Made by a program: the position numbers and the translations under genes. The notes beneath the pieces are model-generated. The model saw only the letters and a program-made list of their open reading frames with translations. It was not told the DNA's origin and ran no database searches. Below, in pieces: positions 1-9,613 of a DNA stretch of 64,000 bases (positions are counted from its first letter, which is position 1; each line of letters begins with the position of its first letter). Source of the stretch: Parietichytrium sp. I65-24A (Eukaryota > Sar > Bigyra > Thraustochytrida > Thraustochytriidae); assembly GCA_012862575.1 (NCBI GenBank), contig BLSF01000056.1, positions 231,692-295,691 on the forward strand, written 5' to 3'.

Positions 1-2423
1 TACTGCAACCGTAGTGCACACCGTAAAGCAGGAGAATTGCTTTCCGACTCGTGGGAATCGAGATGAAATAATTTAATGAATCCAGAGAATCCAAAGACAA
101 GTTCTCATCCCTGCGCAAGGTGGCTCTCACGGCCCGGACGTATCGATGTGGTATGATGTGGTACAGTACTCACAGTCAGTACCCAGTACATTTCTCGTCC
201 GTGGTCTGAATTAAAATTACTGTCGGAGCGAATGTGTGTAGTCTTGGAGGAGTCAGAAATGACACGTGAGGAAAAGTCGTGGCTGGAAAGTACTCGTTTA
301 CATTCCCAAAAGGACTCTTCCTTTCTTCCTCTTACTCACAGATGATTCGTGGAACAATTACTTTTAGTTCAGATATCAGTTCAGAACTGTTGTGCTCCCT
401 CTTGTTGTTTGGCAAATGCGCGTCGTCACTGGGGGAGAGAGAACCTTGCAACAAGAAACACTTATGATTATCTCTGGGTACAGTTCTATTACCGGTTCAA
501 CTTGTAGGGCGCAGGTACTAGGTACAGTACCGTACTCCTCGTTGTTCTTGAGAGAGTGTGCAGTCGAGAATATACTTTCCACAGCCATGAGTTTTGCTCC
601 ACATTTCACCCTTCTCACATTCCAACAAGGGTTGTCATCGAGACCTCATTTCTAACCATTCACCCACTTCAAAGAAAACAAGTTTAGCCAGTCAATCACA
701 TGACGATCACAGTCATGATGACGACGGGGGAACATCAACTTTCTACTCAGTGCTACGCACCCTCAGCTTTGGTAGAATTACATTTGCGTCCTGATTCGCC
801 GTTGGATCTGAGATCATCACATATCTATCACAGAACCAAAGCCAAAGCGAGATGGGAAGAGAGAGTTGATTTGTTGCGATGGGAAGAGACCCACCTCTCT
901 TTGGTCATCAGCTCAATTATTGCTTTACTGCTAATAACTTTGAGAAGCCCGACGCCTTGCGCGTTTGCTAGCCATGGGAGGCTTCCGAGCCAGGCTCTAT
1001 TCGATTGTTTAAGAGAGCATAACACAGTGCTTGCCAGTGCTGTCCACTTTTTACGCTACGCAATTTTTGCGGTCCCTCACAAATATCTTGCCTCCTGGTT
1101 GGGGCCAGGGCAGGAAGCAAGTAGGAGAAAGAAGTCCTATAGAAGCTGCTCTCAATCCCGTGATGCACCGATCTGAAATATAGGAGTATGACTACTAAGC
1201 AGCGTTGCTGGCTTCCGACTAGTAGAACTCTGGGCGAAGGGCCGTCTCTACTTTTTCGTAGAGCACAAAAATTGCAATGCTTGCAAGCGTCATAAAAGAG
1301 AGCAATGTTTTGTATTTCACAGTCGATCTCAAATGAAAGTTTCAACCCGCTCGAATGCTCCTACTGCGCTGCGTACGTGGGATCACCAGTATCACCTTTG
1401 GAAGGGCGGGTTGAAATATGTTGATTGAAATACTCAATTTCTTTCCGTTTCGCGTCACTAACGATTGCTATGCTGTCCTTTACAGTCCACAGGCAAGCCG
1501 ACGTACTTTTAGGCTAGCACGAAACTATACACATCCCACTAAGTCGCAGGTCTCCCCTTTCGTACCTACCAGGTGCTGAACGGCAACATACCCGGATTCT
1601 AGTCTAAAAGCTATAGGCAACTTACAAGAACTTGTCAGGTCAGACCACCTTTCCGTCTCTCCCCTCCTTGCCTCCCCTTCACCTTTTTCCTGCCTGCACC
1701 ATCTGGTACCGGTACTAGTAACAATGGATACCAATGGAGAAACTTTTTGGAAAAGCAGAATCAGAATTCAAGTTTTGAAACAAAATTTTCTCCTTTGCCT
1801 CACGTGCTGAGACACTTGGACATCACTGTTCTGAGGCTATTTTGTCGATGTTTTGGATCGTTCACGTCCATTGGACGAATTAGACGTCGCTATTCTCTCA
1901 AACAGAGTGAACAAGTCGCTCGATTCGCTCGATCTCTTTTTTGCGGTACTAGTACTACCTGTGAGTACAGTATGCAAAGGTCTTATTTAGCATATGTAGC
2001 AGGAGGGTTTTCCAATCAACACAGTTGTTGATCCCCCTCTAGAAAGACTCTCTCTTTCTTATTCCCATTTTAGACGGGGCACTACTAGTTCTACTAGTTC
2101 ACCTCCTCCGCCTCCTTGCCAAGTTCTCACATGGTGGAGCAGTATCAAGGCATAGGCTTACAGCACCAACGCTCGATCCAACTCACAGAAAATTTAGGTA
2201 CGGAGGATGGACCGCGTGAAGGGCTGCAAGAAAACAAATGAGCCACTTTTCATTTCTTGACTGAATTTGATTGATTTTGATTGATTGATTGAGAGAAAGT
2301 AAAAGAAAATGAGTTGAGTTGAGTTAATGATGGAGGCGGAGGTTGCTCAGTGTCTCTCCATAGCCACCCAATCCCAATACGACCCTCGCAGTCAATTGAC
2401 CCTCCTCCACGTCTCTCCACTTC

Positions 2424-2464
2424 TTCACAATTCACAATTCACAATTCACAATTCAGAATTCAGA
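2424..2464. repeat. Heptanucleotide TTCACAA tandem array
   Basis: The 7-bp unit TTCACAA is repeated about four times and then degenerates into TTCAGAA. A TTGATTGA-type array lies just upstream at 2266-2291. Both sit in non-coding DNA. Confidence 0.8.
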
Positions 2465-2819
2465 TTCCCTTGAGGAAAACAGCACTCGCTCATCCTTTCG
2501 ACATCTCAGAATCTCTCTCGAGCTCAGAATCTCTCTATTTGTCCTGTTAACTCGGCGTGTTTTTCTGGTGGGAAAGGGGAGTGGGGAAGGGGGTAACGAG
2601 GGAGGGAAAATAGCGGTGGAATCACTGGGTGCCAGTGGAATCTTGCAGAAACGAGGATCAGTTTTCTGTTGCTGATCAAGGAAAAGCCTTTGTTCTCGTT
2701 CTACAGGATCGTGGAGCCACGCAAGTGGATACTCAATATTTCCTAATTATATTTAAGACTGACCTGCGTGCTATTCGCATCTTCCAACGAATGACGCGCT
2801 CCTAGCAACAGGTGAAAGG

Positions 2820-3090
2820 GCTTTCACTACTCTCAACGTATTTCGAGGTCCTAGATATGGAACAGGGTGCTTCTGTCATCGACCCAGCGTGTTCCCAAGG
2901 CCTAAGTACTGGCCTAAAAGGAAGGAGGTTCATGGAACTCCTGAGAGACTCCCTCCAGGTGCCTATGATATCGACCTGTCGTTACTTGCATCTTGCCAAA
3001 GTTTAAACCGCGCAGCCCGGTTCGAGAGGATTGGCGCCTGTAATGTTCGGCTTATTCGATATCCTGTTCAGGTGTGGTTTAAAGTTGCGA
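2820..3090 (+). pseudogene. Possible relic of an STPG-repeat (sperm-tail PG-rich) protein
   Basis: One plus-strand frame (third-phase codons, for example 2889) has no usable ATG but reads like protein. It contains PPGAYDID followed after about ten residues by SLNRAARFE, preceded by FRGPRYGTG. The spacing P-G-A-Y-D ... F/L-N-x-A-x-R-F resembles sperm-tail PG-rich repeats of axonemal proteins. The frame then degenerates into low-quality sequence and stops at about 3212. I see no start, and other frames nearby also look coding-like for short spans, which fits a decayed or frame-broken gene. A chance similarity is possible. Confidence 0.28.
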
Positions 3091-3143
3091 TTCACATAAA
3101 GTGTATTCTCCGCTATGCTCCTTGCATCCCAACTTGTTTAACA

Positions 3144-3187
3144 CATCACTACGGCAAGGTTACAGCTGCTCATTATCGTTCGCCTCG
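3144..3187 (-). repeat. Dispersed CAGCTG-core repeat, copy 1
   Basis: The reverse complement matches the shared core found at five other places in the window: (A)CGA..GA..GTGAGCAGCTGTAACC followed by TGCCGTAGTG. All copies lie in non-coding DNA. Confidence 0.6.
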
Positions 3188-3399
3188 ATGTTTATCAGAG
3201 GGCAAATGCTAGAGTTTGCGTTTATTTTCTATTTCATACTCCTGAATTCTGATTTTCATGGTGGTCACTACAGCTGCAAGTAGAACTTGGAAGCACGAAA
3301 GTCGGGCGCTGGGCAAGTGTGGGTGTGCAGCCCTACTCCTCTCTCCTATTTTTTCAGTAATGTAGAACTTTCCATCTTGTTAGCTGTCAGCATAGCTGT

Positions 3400-4080
3400 G
3401 TTTGCTAGCTAGCGAATTCAAGAGTTCATCTGAAGCTCTCGACAACTTGCCGCCATTGACGACCGACCACCCATTCTTGAAAAATGAGCTCTACCAGATG
3501 TTAGATGCAAACTGCGAGGAACTGCAAGACTTCAAGAAGAATGCAAACAATCCAAGGAGCAACTAACTCCACGAGAGTGTTGTGCATGTAATCTGCGATG
3601 TGGGTTCTAGTCAGCTTTGCTCTGCGATTCTGGGCTCTCCCTTCACCGGACTAGAACAATCTATATCAAAGCCTTATTCAGAACAAAAGGTCGGCCTTCC
3701 TGATCCACAGATATCCGCAGTCTCGATGGGCTGAGCTCATTCAAGCGATCCAACGGGGCCCTCAACGCCGCTGTGACGCGAACGCGGTTCCCTCTGCAGT
3801 CCACTGAACTCCGAGCAAATGCTCGTCGACTCCGTTCCAAAGCGTCGATGAATGCGGTATACAGATTGGATGTCGCAGTTCTGCTCACCCCAAAGCATGG
3901 CGCACTTTGCAAGCTACCTGTGTCAATTTCCCTTGGGTTCTGCACGACTATGAACTCTAAATAAAAATGTTGACTACGAACCTGCAGCCATTGCGGAACT
4001 GCAGCGGATGAGCTTGCCAACAGTGCGGAATTCAAGAATTCGTCAAGAAGCTACTAGTCCCCAAGCTCCTCCCCACTAGT
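3400..4080 (+). pseudogene. Patch of short coding-like fragments, possible gene relic
   Basis: Between 3404 and 3569 a plus frame without ATG reads as an acidic, helix-like peptide (for example DHPFLKNELYQMLDANCEEL). A second short frame near 4010-4060 contains ANSAEFKNSS, which resembles ASEFKSSSEA in the first patch. Each piece ends at a stop after 30-60 codons. This could be a duplicated, decayed exon, but no family is recognised. Confidence 0.22.
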
Positions 4081-4691
4081 AGTGAGGTATGAATGAATAC
4101 TACATGGACAAATGGGAGGAACAGTTCTATCTTCCAGCATTGGGGTCTCAAATACCTCTGGACAGCCGCTGAGGAATCATTTATGTATGAGGTCAGTCGC
4201 GGCCATCGGGGCCACGGTTTGATTCGCTGTCAAGCTCGTCAACGTCACGTGCATTATCTATCATAAGCCCAAGGTCAGAGTCCAAAACTCTCGAGTTAAT
4301 TCTCGAGGCTTAGCTATACTAAGACTATTATAAGACTCAGAGAGCTGAACGGATCTATCGCCACATTCACATTCAAGGCTCATTCTTGTCGCGTTCCTAT
4401 CGCCTCTTTTTAATCGAAAGTGGTAGAGAAGATATTGAATTGATCGTTTTCGCGCTCTTGCTCAGGCTGAGAAGGAAAGGACACGCGCCTGATGCAATCA
4501 ACAAGATGATTATGAATAATAAAAATAATTGTGAAACCTCATCATGGCCCCGGAAGCAGGCCCCTTTAGATAGATCATTTTATATAAATCGTTCTTTCAA
4601 TTTCGAATTCAGAATTCTAAAATTAAACTTTGAGCTCCGGTCTTCCTTCCTTCCTTCCTCAAGCGAAGCGCGATGTGGAGGGAGTAGGACC

Positions 4692-4717
4692 AGGAGAAGG
4701 AGAAGGAGAAGGAGAAG
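4692..4717. repeat. AGGAGA purine tandem array
   Basis: About four 6-bp units of AGGAGA type lie in non-coding DNA. A TATC/CATC tetranucleotide array follows at 4748-4773. Confidence 0.8.
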
Positions 4718-4897
4718 ACGATTGTGCACTGACTGACAGAAGGCAATGTATCTATCCATCTATCTATCTATCTCACCGTGATGATAGATAGCCATCGATG
4801 ATGCAGACGAGGGAGTTGCGAAGCGTGGTAGAGAATGGCCTAAGCAAGAGCACTGGCGAGTGGAAAATAGAGCTGTTGTGTGCGTGGAGATCATCAT

Positions 4898-4956
4898 GAT
4901 GGAGATGGAGATGGAGATGGAGATGGAGATGGAGATGGAGATGGAGATGGAGATGA
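4898..4956. repeat. GATGGA hexanucleotide tandem array
   Basis: About ten nearly perfect copies of GATGGA lie in tandem with no coding frame that makes sense around them. This is a typical replication-slippage microsatellite and likely polymorphic. Confidence 0.9.
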
Positions 4957-5250
4957 CTAACTATAATTCATTTCGTTTGTCCAATGAACAATGAAACGAA
5001 ATAATTTATGAAAAGTGTCTGTCAGAGATCACCTTCGGAAGGAAATAGCGCACAGTTAGCGCCAGCATTGGCTTGTCCATCTTGTCCATCCTGTCCTCGG
5101 AAAGCTGTCCAAGTAGGCTTCATCAACTTGGCGCCAACCCACCTACCTACATACCCACGCATCCGTTCATCGGGTTTGCAACTTGGCAACTTGGCAACAC
5201 TGCGCTGGCAGTCGCAAGCTAGGGAAACGAAAGTCCGAGACCTTGACCGG

Positions 5251-5287
5251 TGACCTGTGACCTGTGACCTTTGACCTTTGACCTTTG
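5251..5287. repeat. TGACCTK heptanucleotide array upstream of FN3/IQ gene
   Basis: Five 7-bp units run in a row (two TGACCTG, then three TGACCTT). The array ends about 187 bp before the chosen ATG at 5474, so it probably lies in the promoter or 5' leader. Confidence 0.8.
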
Positions 5288-5473
5288 TCCTGTGCGTTGG
5301 GGTAGTCACGAGGGCGCTGCGAAGACGGGCCGGAGAGCTGCCCGTCGCGGTCGGTGGGAGCGGCGCATGTGGAGGGCGTGCTTGACGCGCGAAGGAGATT
5401 GGCGAGTGAGAAAGAGCGGGGCAAGTGCTTGTGCTTGGAGGCCACGGCCGTGGGCCTTCCGCGCCTGGAAAAC

Positions 5474-8400
5474 ATGGTGCAAGGCCTTGTATCGTGGACG
5501 TGCAGTGGAGACACGTGGATAGAGCTTCACAGCTCCGTGGTTGGGCAAATATTATTAGGAGATGAAGGATGGAGCCCGGAGCAGACTCCCTCCGATGAAA
5601 CCCTCAGATTCGAGAATCTGACAAACAATTGTGTCTATTTAATTCGTGTCTACCTTCCTCACTCACAGGAGGAGTCGAATTACCATCACATTCTCGCTTG
5701 CACAACTCCAGAAACGCCAATGGCAGCGCCTTTCGACGCAAATGATCATGATGTGCAGGCGAACAAGCTCAAACTTGTTTGGAATCCGCTGAGGACAGCT
5801 ATGGTGACCGACCCCAGAATGGAGAAGGTTGCGGTCAAATACTCTATTGTGCTCCGGCAGCTGACCGCTTCCGGGACGCCAGGCACAATGCCAGAGATTA
5901 TTGCATGCGGGCTGCAGACCACGCAAACGATACAACTTGGACACAACCCAAGCGAGCTTGCCTTTTATGAGCTCAGGCTGCAGGCCTCGCTCCTTCCCAA
6001 GTGCAAGGATCAAGAAATGAAGTTTGCGTCGCAAGAGAAAAGATCCAAGAGAAATGAGTTGTCCGCCATTATGAGGTATGTAGCGCCGCCTGCGATGCCT
6101 CAGCCATACAAGGGATCTCCGAACACACTTTTCTTCCGGTGGGCTCCGCAGACATTTCAAAACATCCAGGCTTGGAGCTCTGGAGGTTCGAAACTTATTA
6201 GTAACCAGCCCCTGATCGTAGACGTGGGGGTTGATTCCAGGCCAAGGGGCAGCTTCCCGACACATCCAATGTTCTTTCCTGAGAACCTCAGTATTCGTTT
6301 CAACTCCCTAGCAGAGGTTCCTGAGACATTTTCGGTTCAAGGGCTCGAGGGCAAATCCTGGTATTGGTGTCGGGTCAGGTGCCCCCAGCCAAATTCAGTG
6401 TCAAGCGAATCTCCATCTGTCGCTGTGGAAACCCCCGCCGGGCGCCCGGGTCAGCCATCAGACCTGTACGCCTCGTTCACCATGTACAACGACGACAAGC
6501 GACAAATGCGGCACATCTTTATCAAGCTACAGTGGACTCCGTCCGCTGACAACGGAGCCGCGGTCCAGGAGTATGTCATCCTGCGCTCAGATACTGGCAA
6601 ACAAGGAGATTGGGAAGCTGTTCTCCGGACAACGGACGCAGCCTGTGTCTTGAGTGGCTTGGTCTCGGTGAACGAATTTGAGTACCGGTGCTATTTTATC
6701 GTCAGAGCGCGCTCAGCCCTTGGCTGGAGCGAGAGTGCTTCGCTTCCAGTGCACATCAAAGCCGATGCTTCTGCTTCGTTTTTGAGCAAGCGTGAACAAG
6801 TCATGGCCAAGAGGGCTGAGAAGCGGATGGTGGCGTCTGCTAAAGAGCAAGAACTCTTGGACAAAACCCGTCAGCTTGTGAAGGACTATCTCAATAGCGA
6901 TCTCGTCATCTCGAAAGCCAAAGTCAACAATAGGCCTATCATCGAAGCGATAAAAATTGAAAGGATCCCCGGGGCAACGAAGGCAAGTGGCGCTTCCGGC
7001 CCGAAAAGTCCGAGAAGCCCAAAGGGGCCAAGTGCTCCTCGCGGTGCGTCTCCAACCTCACCTCGGTCTCCACGAGCTAAAAATTGGAGGGCAATCGATC
7101 AAGCTGTCGGGTCGGAGCTCTCTCAGGCAGACATTGCAGACCAATTTCTGAAAATTCCGGCTATAGGACAGACTCAGTTGCCGCCGACTCTTTCTCATCA
7201 GGCTCGTAATAAAACCACCCGGACGCTGACCAGCGAGGTGTCACACTTTACATATCAACCGAAACCCCCAGGACTGCACACCCATGGCGACCCTCTGCGA
7301 GCAAATGGACAGTTTCACATGAGTCCTTACCGCCAGCCGCTGTCCAAGCGCTCTCTCAGAGCAGCCGGGCTTGATTCCACGACTGACGGGACAACAAAGG
7401 ATCCTAAGGCCATCTCCAAGAACGTATACCGGGACTTGGGTCTCCCAGACTTTTCCAACCTCAAAGGAGTACACTGCGAGCTCGAAGTTCAGCGCCGTCT
7501 GCGCGAGCGAGAGGTGCAGCTGGTGTGGACTTTTGGCTTTGCTGGTGCCAAGGAAAGCAATTCGCCAACGGATAAAGGCCAGGAGATACCGGTCGGAAGT
7601 CTGAGCGACCCGGCAGAGGATTGCGTCTTTGACCTACGAACTCAATCTGAAACCACGAAGCTGAGTCGCAGCGTATCACTTGCCGAGAATGGCTCTGCAA
7701 ATCCGTCCGAACCTGGATTTAGAACGGTGGACCAGCTGGAGGCTGATTCTCGCAAGCGGAGCGGCATGGGGATGAGCCGAAGCGCTGCTGCGCTTCCGCC
7801 AAACTCCTCCTCTCATCTGGACCAACCACTCTTGAGAAAAAATACGTGCAACTCAAGATCGATAAGCCGAGCTGACGAAGCAACGTCTTCCACCGCATCC
7901 GGATCAAAGTCTCTTAAAGAGGGTCCTGCCCCAGACGCACCTCAAGAAGCGCAGCAAGCGTACCCGACATTTTCTCCCGATGACATAGAGAACTGGTCGG
8001 CAGTAAGAATTCAGAGCACCTTCCGAATGCATCAACATTCGAATTACATCCTCGAGAATCGAGGAAGCTTGGAGAATGTCAAGCAGTCTCGCCGGAAAGC
8101 TTCAATCACGCTCACCTCGTTCGGTCGAATGACAGCAAAGCGATCCCAGTACCTGGCCTTGAGAGCAATGATGGAGCAAGAACTAAAGGCGCAAGACACT
8201 GCCGCTCGGACCATTCAAGTGAGGTACCGAACATTTCAAGATCTTCTCGAGAAGAGGAAACAAGCCGCCGCAACCTCTATTCAAAACAAATATCGACAGT
8301 CCGTGGCGACCGGCAAAGTCGCAGAGCTCAAGATGGAGAAGATGAAAATCGACTTGGCGGCAACCAGAATTCAGAACCAGTTTCGCTCTCTGGAGGCCAA

Positions 8401-9475
8401 GCGAGAGATGGAGAGAAGAAAAGCAGCGTTTAAAGTCCGTCAAGAAAAGGCAGCTACTCAGATTCAGGCACAGGTACGATCAAAGCAATGCCAGGCAGAT
8501 CTCGACAAAAAGAAGATTGCGGCCATCCAAATTCAGGCACGCTTTCGATCCCATCAGGAACAACTGGACTTTCAAAGACGAGTGGAGGCAATCGTCCTTC
8601 GTGCCGCGATCCGACTGCAAACGCGATTTCGTGGTCACAACGCTCGAAAACAGCTCGAGGTGCGAAAAAGATTCCAGGTAAAGAGCGTGGTGCGCCTCAA
8701 CGTAACTCGGTGTGGCCACCATGAAGCTGTTGGAATTTATGAGGCGATGGGTGTGAGCGATGCGGCCCAATTCGTTCTTCTCTCACCAAACAGCGACGAC
8801 TCTTATGTGATCGAGCGGTCTTGCGATGAAGGGTCGTCCGTACCTTACTGGACTCTGAAGATGGTCAAGGGCACAGGCGAGGCTGTTTTACTGTACGCAA
8901 ACAAAGTGGAAGGGGCCTCCCTGAGGCCGCCGAGACGGTCTTGGCAACCCGTGGGTGGGAAGGCGCCAGTGCCCGTTATTCACTGGAAGTCGAGCGAGAG
9001 CTACCTTCACCACATGTCGATGATGCATCGCGATGCCTTTGTCATCACTGATGGCGGAAATCCAGAAGTTAACGGCAAGTATCTACAGAGCGGTGTGTCT
9101 GATGGCATCCCTCAGTATCTGCTGCAAAAGAAGGGCAGCACAATGATGCTCTTCCGTGTAACCTACGAGGGTCAAGGCAAGATTTGGCTCATCACTGGAT
9201 CAATTCAGCTGCAGACTATTATGGGAGACTCATCTGAGTCACTTACGGACGCATCCGAAGATGGCGCGGAGCCAGCATCTCCCAACAGGAAACCAAAGGA
9301 AAAGCCGAAAGATGCCAGCAACAAGGCCAAATCGATCAGGAAAGTGTACTATGTGAATATGGAGAACGGGTCGAGCGACTCGCCTCCTCTTGATGGCTGG
9401 ATCATGGGTCAGGATGGCATTGCTCCGCCTCCTCTCCTGATTCGCCAGAACAAGGTGCAAAAAGACCCGTCTTAA
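5474..9475 (+). CDS. FN3-repeat and IQ-motif (calmodulin-binding) scaffold protein
   Basis: The product has 1333 residues if it starts at the first in-frame ATG (5474). The frame is open upstream to a TAG at 5303 but has only a GTG at 5354, so an upstream exon is possible: the sequence before the ATG also looks like a fibronectin strand. I see four fibronectin type III-like domains (about residues 1-80, 80-200, 205-320 and 322-435; the fourth carries the clearest W...Y pattern). A Ser/Pro/Lys-rich linker (510-540) and a long low-complexity part follow. Seven IQ-type motifs (839-1063) include IQARFRSHQ and the best one, LQTRFRGHNARKQ. Two related C-terminal modules (1074-1155 and 1185-1245) share a G-x-Y...G-x-x-x-x-x-Q-Y/F-x-L pattern. 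The IQ motifs predict calmodulin or myosin-light-chain binding, so a cytoskeletal scaffold is inferred. Its role is unknown. It converges with the PDZ gene (138 bp between stops). Confidence 0.85.
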   Translation: MVQGLVSWTCSGDTWIELHSSVVGQILLGDEGWSPEQTPSDETLRFENLTNNCVYLIRVYLPHSQEESNYHHILACTTPETPMAAPFDANDHDVQANKLKLVWNPLRTAMVTDPRMEKVAVKYSIVLRQLTASGTPGTMPEIIACGLQTTQTIQLGHNPSELAFYELRLQASLLPKCKDQEMKFASQEKRSKRNELSAIMRYVAPPAMPQPYKGSPNTLFFRWAPQTFQNIQAWSSGGSKLISNQPLIVDVGVDSRPRGSFPTHPMFFPENLSIRFNSLAEVPETFSVQGLEGKSWYWCRVRCPQPNSVSSESPSVAVETPAGRPGQPSDLYASFTMYNDDKRQMRHIFIKLQWTPSADNGAAVQEYVILRSDTGKQGDWEAVLRTTDAACVLSGLVSVNEFEYRCYFIVRARSALGWSESASLPVHIKADASASFLSKREQVMAKRAEKRMVASAKEQELLDKTRQLVKDYLNSDLVISKAKVNNRPIIEAIKIERIPGATKASGASGPKSPRSPKGPSAPRGASPTSPRSPRAKNWRAIDQAVGSELSQADIADQFLKIPAIGQTQLPPTLSHQARNKTTRTLTSEVSHFTYQPKPPGLHTHGDPLRANGQFHMSPYRQPLSKRSLRAAGLDSTTDGTTKDPKAISKNVYRDLGLPDFSNLKGVHCELEVQRRLREREVQLVWTFGFAGAKESNSPTDKGQEIPVGSLSDPAEDCVFDLRTQSETTKLSRSVSLAENGSANPSEPGFRTVDQLEADSRKRSGMGMSRSAAALPPNSSSHLDQPLLRKNTCNSRSISRADEATSSTASGSKSLKEGPAPDAPQEAQQAYPTFSPDDIENWSAVRIQSTFRMHQHSNYILENRGSLENVKQSRRKASITLTSFGRMTAKRSQYLALRAMMEQELKAQDTAARTIQVRYRTFQDLLEKRKQAAATSIQNKYRQSVATGKVAELKMEKMKIDLAATRIQNQFRSLEAKREMERRKAAFKVRQEKAATQIQAQVRSKQCQADLDKKKIAAIQIQARFRSHQEQLDFQRRVEAIVLRAAIRLQTRFRGHNARKQLEVRKRFQVKSVVRLNVTRCGHHEAVGIYEAMGVSDAAQFVLLSPNSDDSYVIERSCDEGSSVPYWTLKMVKGTGEAVLLYANKVEGASLRPPRRSWQPVGGKAPVPVIHWKSSESYLHHMSMMHRDAFVITDGGNPEVNGKYLQSGVSDGIPQYLLQKKGSTMMLFRVTYEGQGKIWLITGSIQLQTIMGDSSESLTDASEDGAEPASPNRKPKEKPKDASNKAKSIRKVYYVNMENGSSDSPPLDGWIMGQDGIAPPPLLIRQNKVQKDPS

Positions 9476-9491
9476 CTGACGATAGTGAAAG

Positions 9492-9497
9492 AATAAA
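9492..9497 (+). terminator. AATAAA polyadenylation-type signal
   Basis: A canonical AATAAA lies 17 bp after the TAA of the FN3/IQ gene and is followed by a T-rich stretch. It is a plausible cleavage/polyadenylation signal. The convergent gene ends at 9614, so the 3' regions of the two genes nearly touch. Confidence 0.5.
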
Positions 9498-9613
9498 TAT
9501 GTTTTTTGGTAAGAACTGCTTCACCTCAAGCGCTGTCATCTTCGCTTTACAGAAAAAAATGAATAAGTAAATTTGCGAGGCCGGCACAGCAGCAATGACT
9601 CCTCTGGTGTACT

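Larger units (their letters stand above)
1..5473. other. Long intergenic region without a confident gene
   Basis: No reading frame here carries a recognisable domain. The longest ATG-initiated frame (700-1176, +) is composition-like filler. The stretch holds GTAC-rich short palindromes (around 511-535, 1706-1722, 1944-1975), several tandem arrays listed separately, one copy of a dispersed repeat (3144-3187), and two patches that read like decayed coding sequence (about 2820-3090 and 3400-4080). The part after about 5250 is probably the promoter and leader of the FN3/IQ gene. Confidence 0.6.

Noticed and set aside
700-1176. 158-codon ATG frame in the 5' non-coding stretch
   Set aside because: No domain, random-looking composition and an overlapping open frame on the other strand.
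3661-4035. 124-codon minus frame
   Set aside because: It begins with TTG, contains no internal ATG, and has no recognised domain. Treated only as part of a possible relic.
5354-5473. GTG at 5354 as start of the FN3/IQ gene
   Set aside because: Nuclear genes of eukaryotes rarely start at GTG. The same logic moved the starts of the PDZ, 7TM-RGS, oxygenase, phosphodiesterase and ABCA 1 genes to the first ATG.
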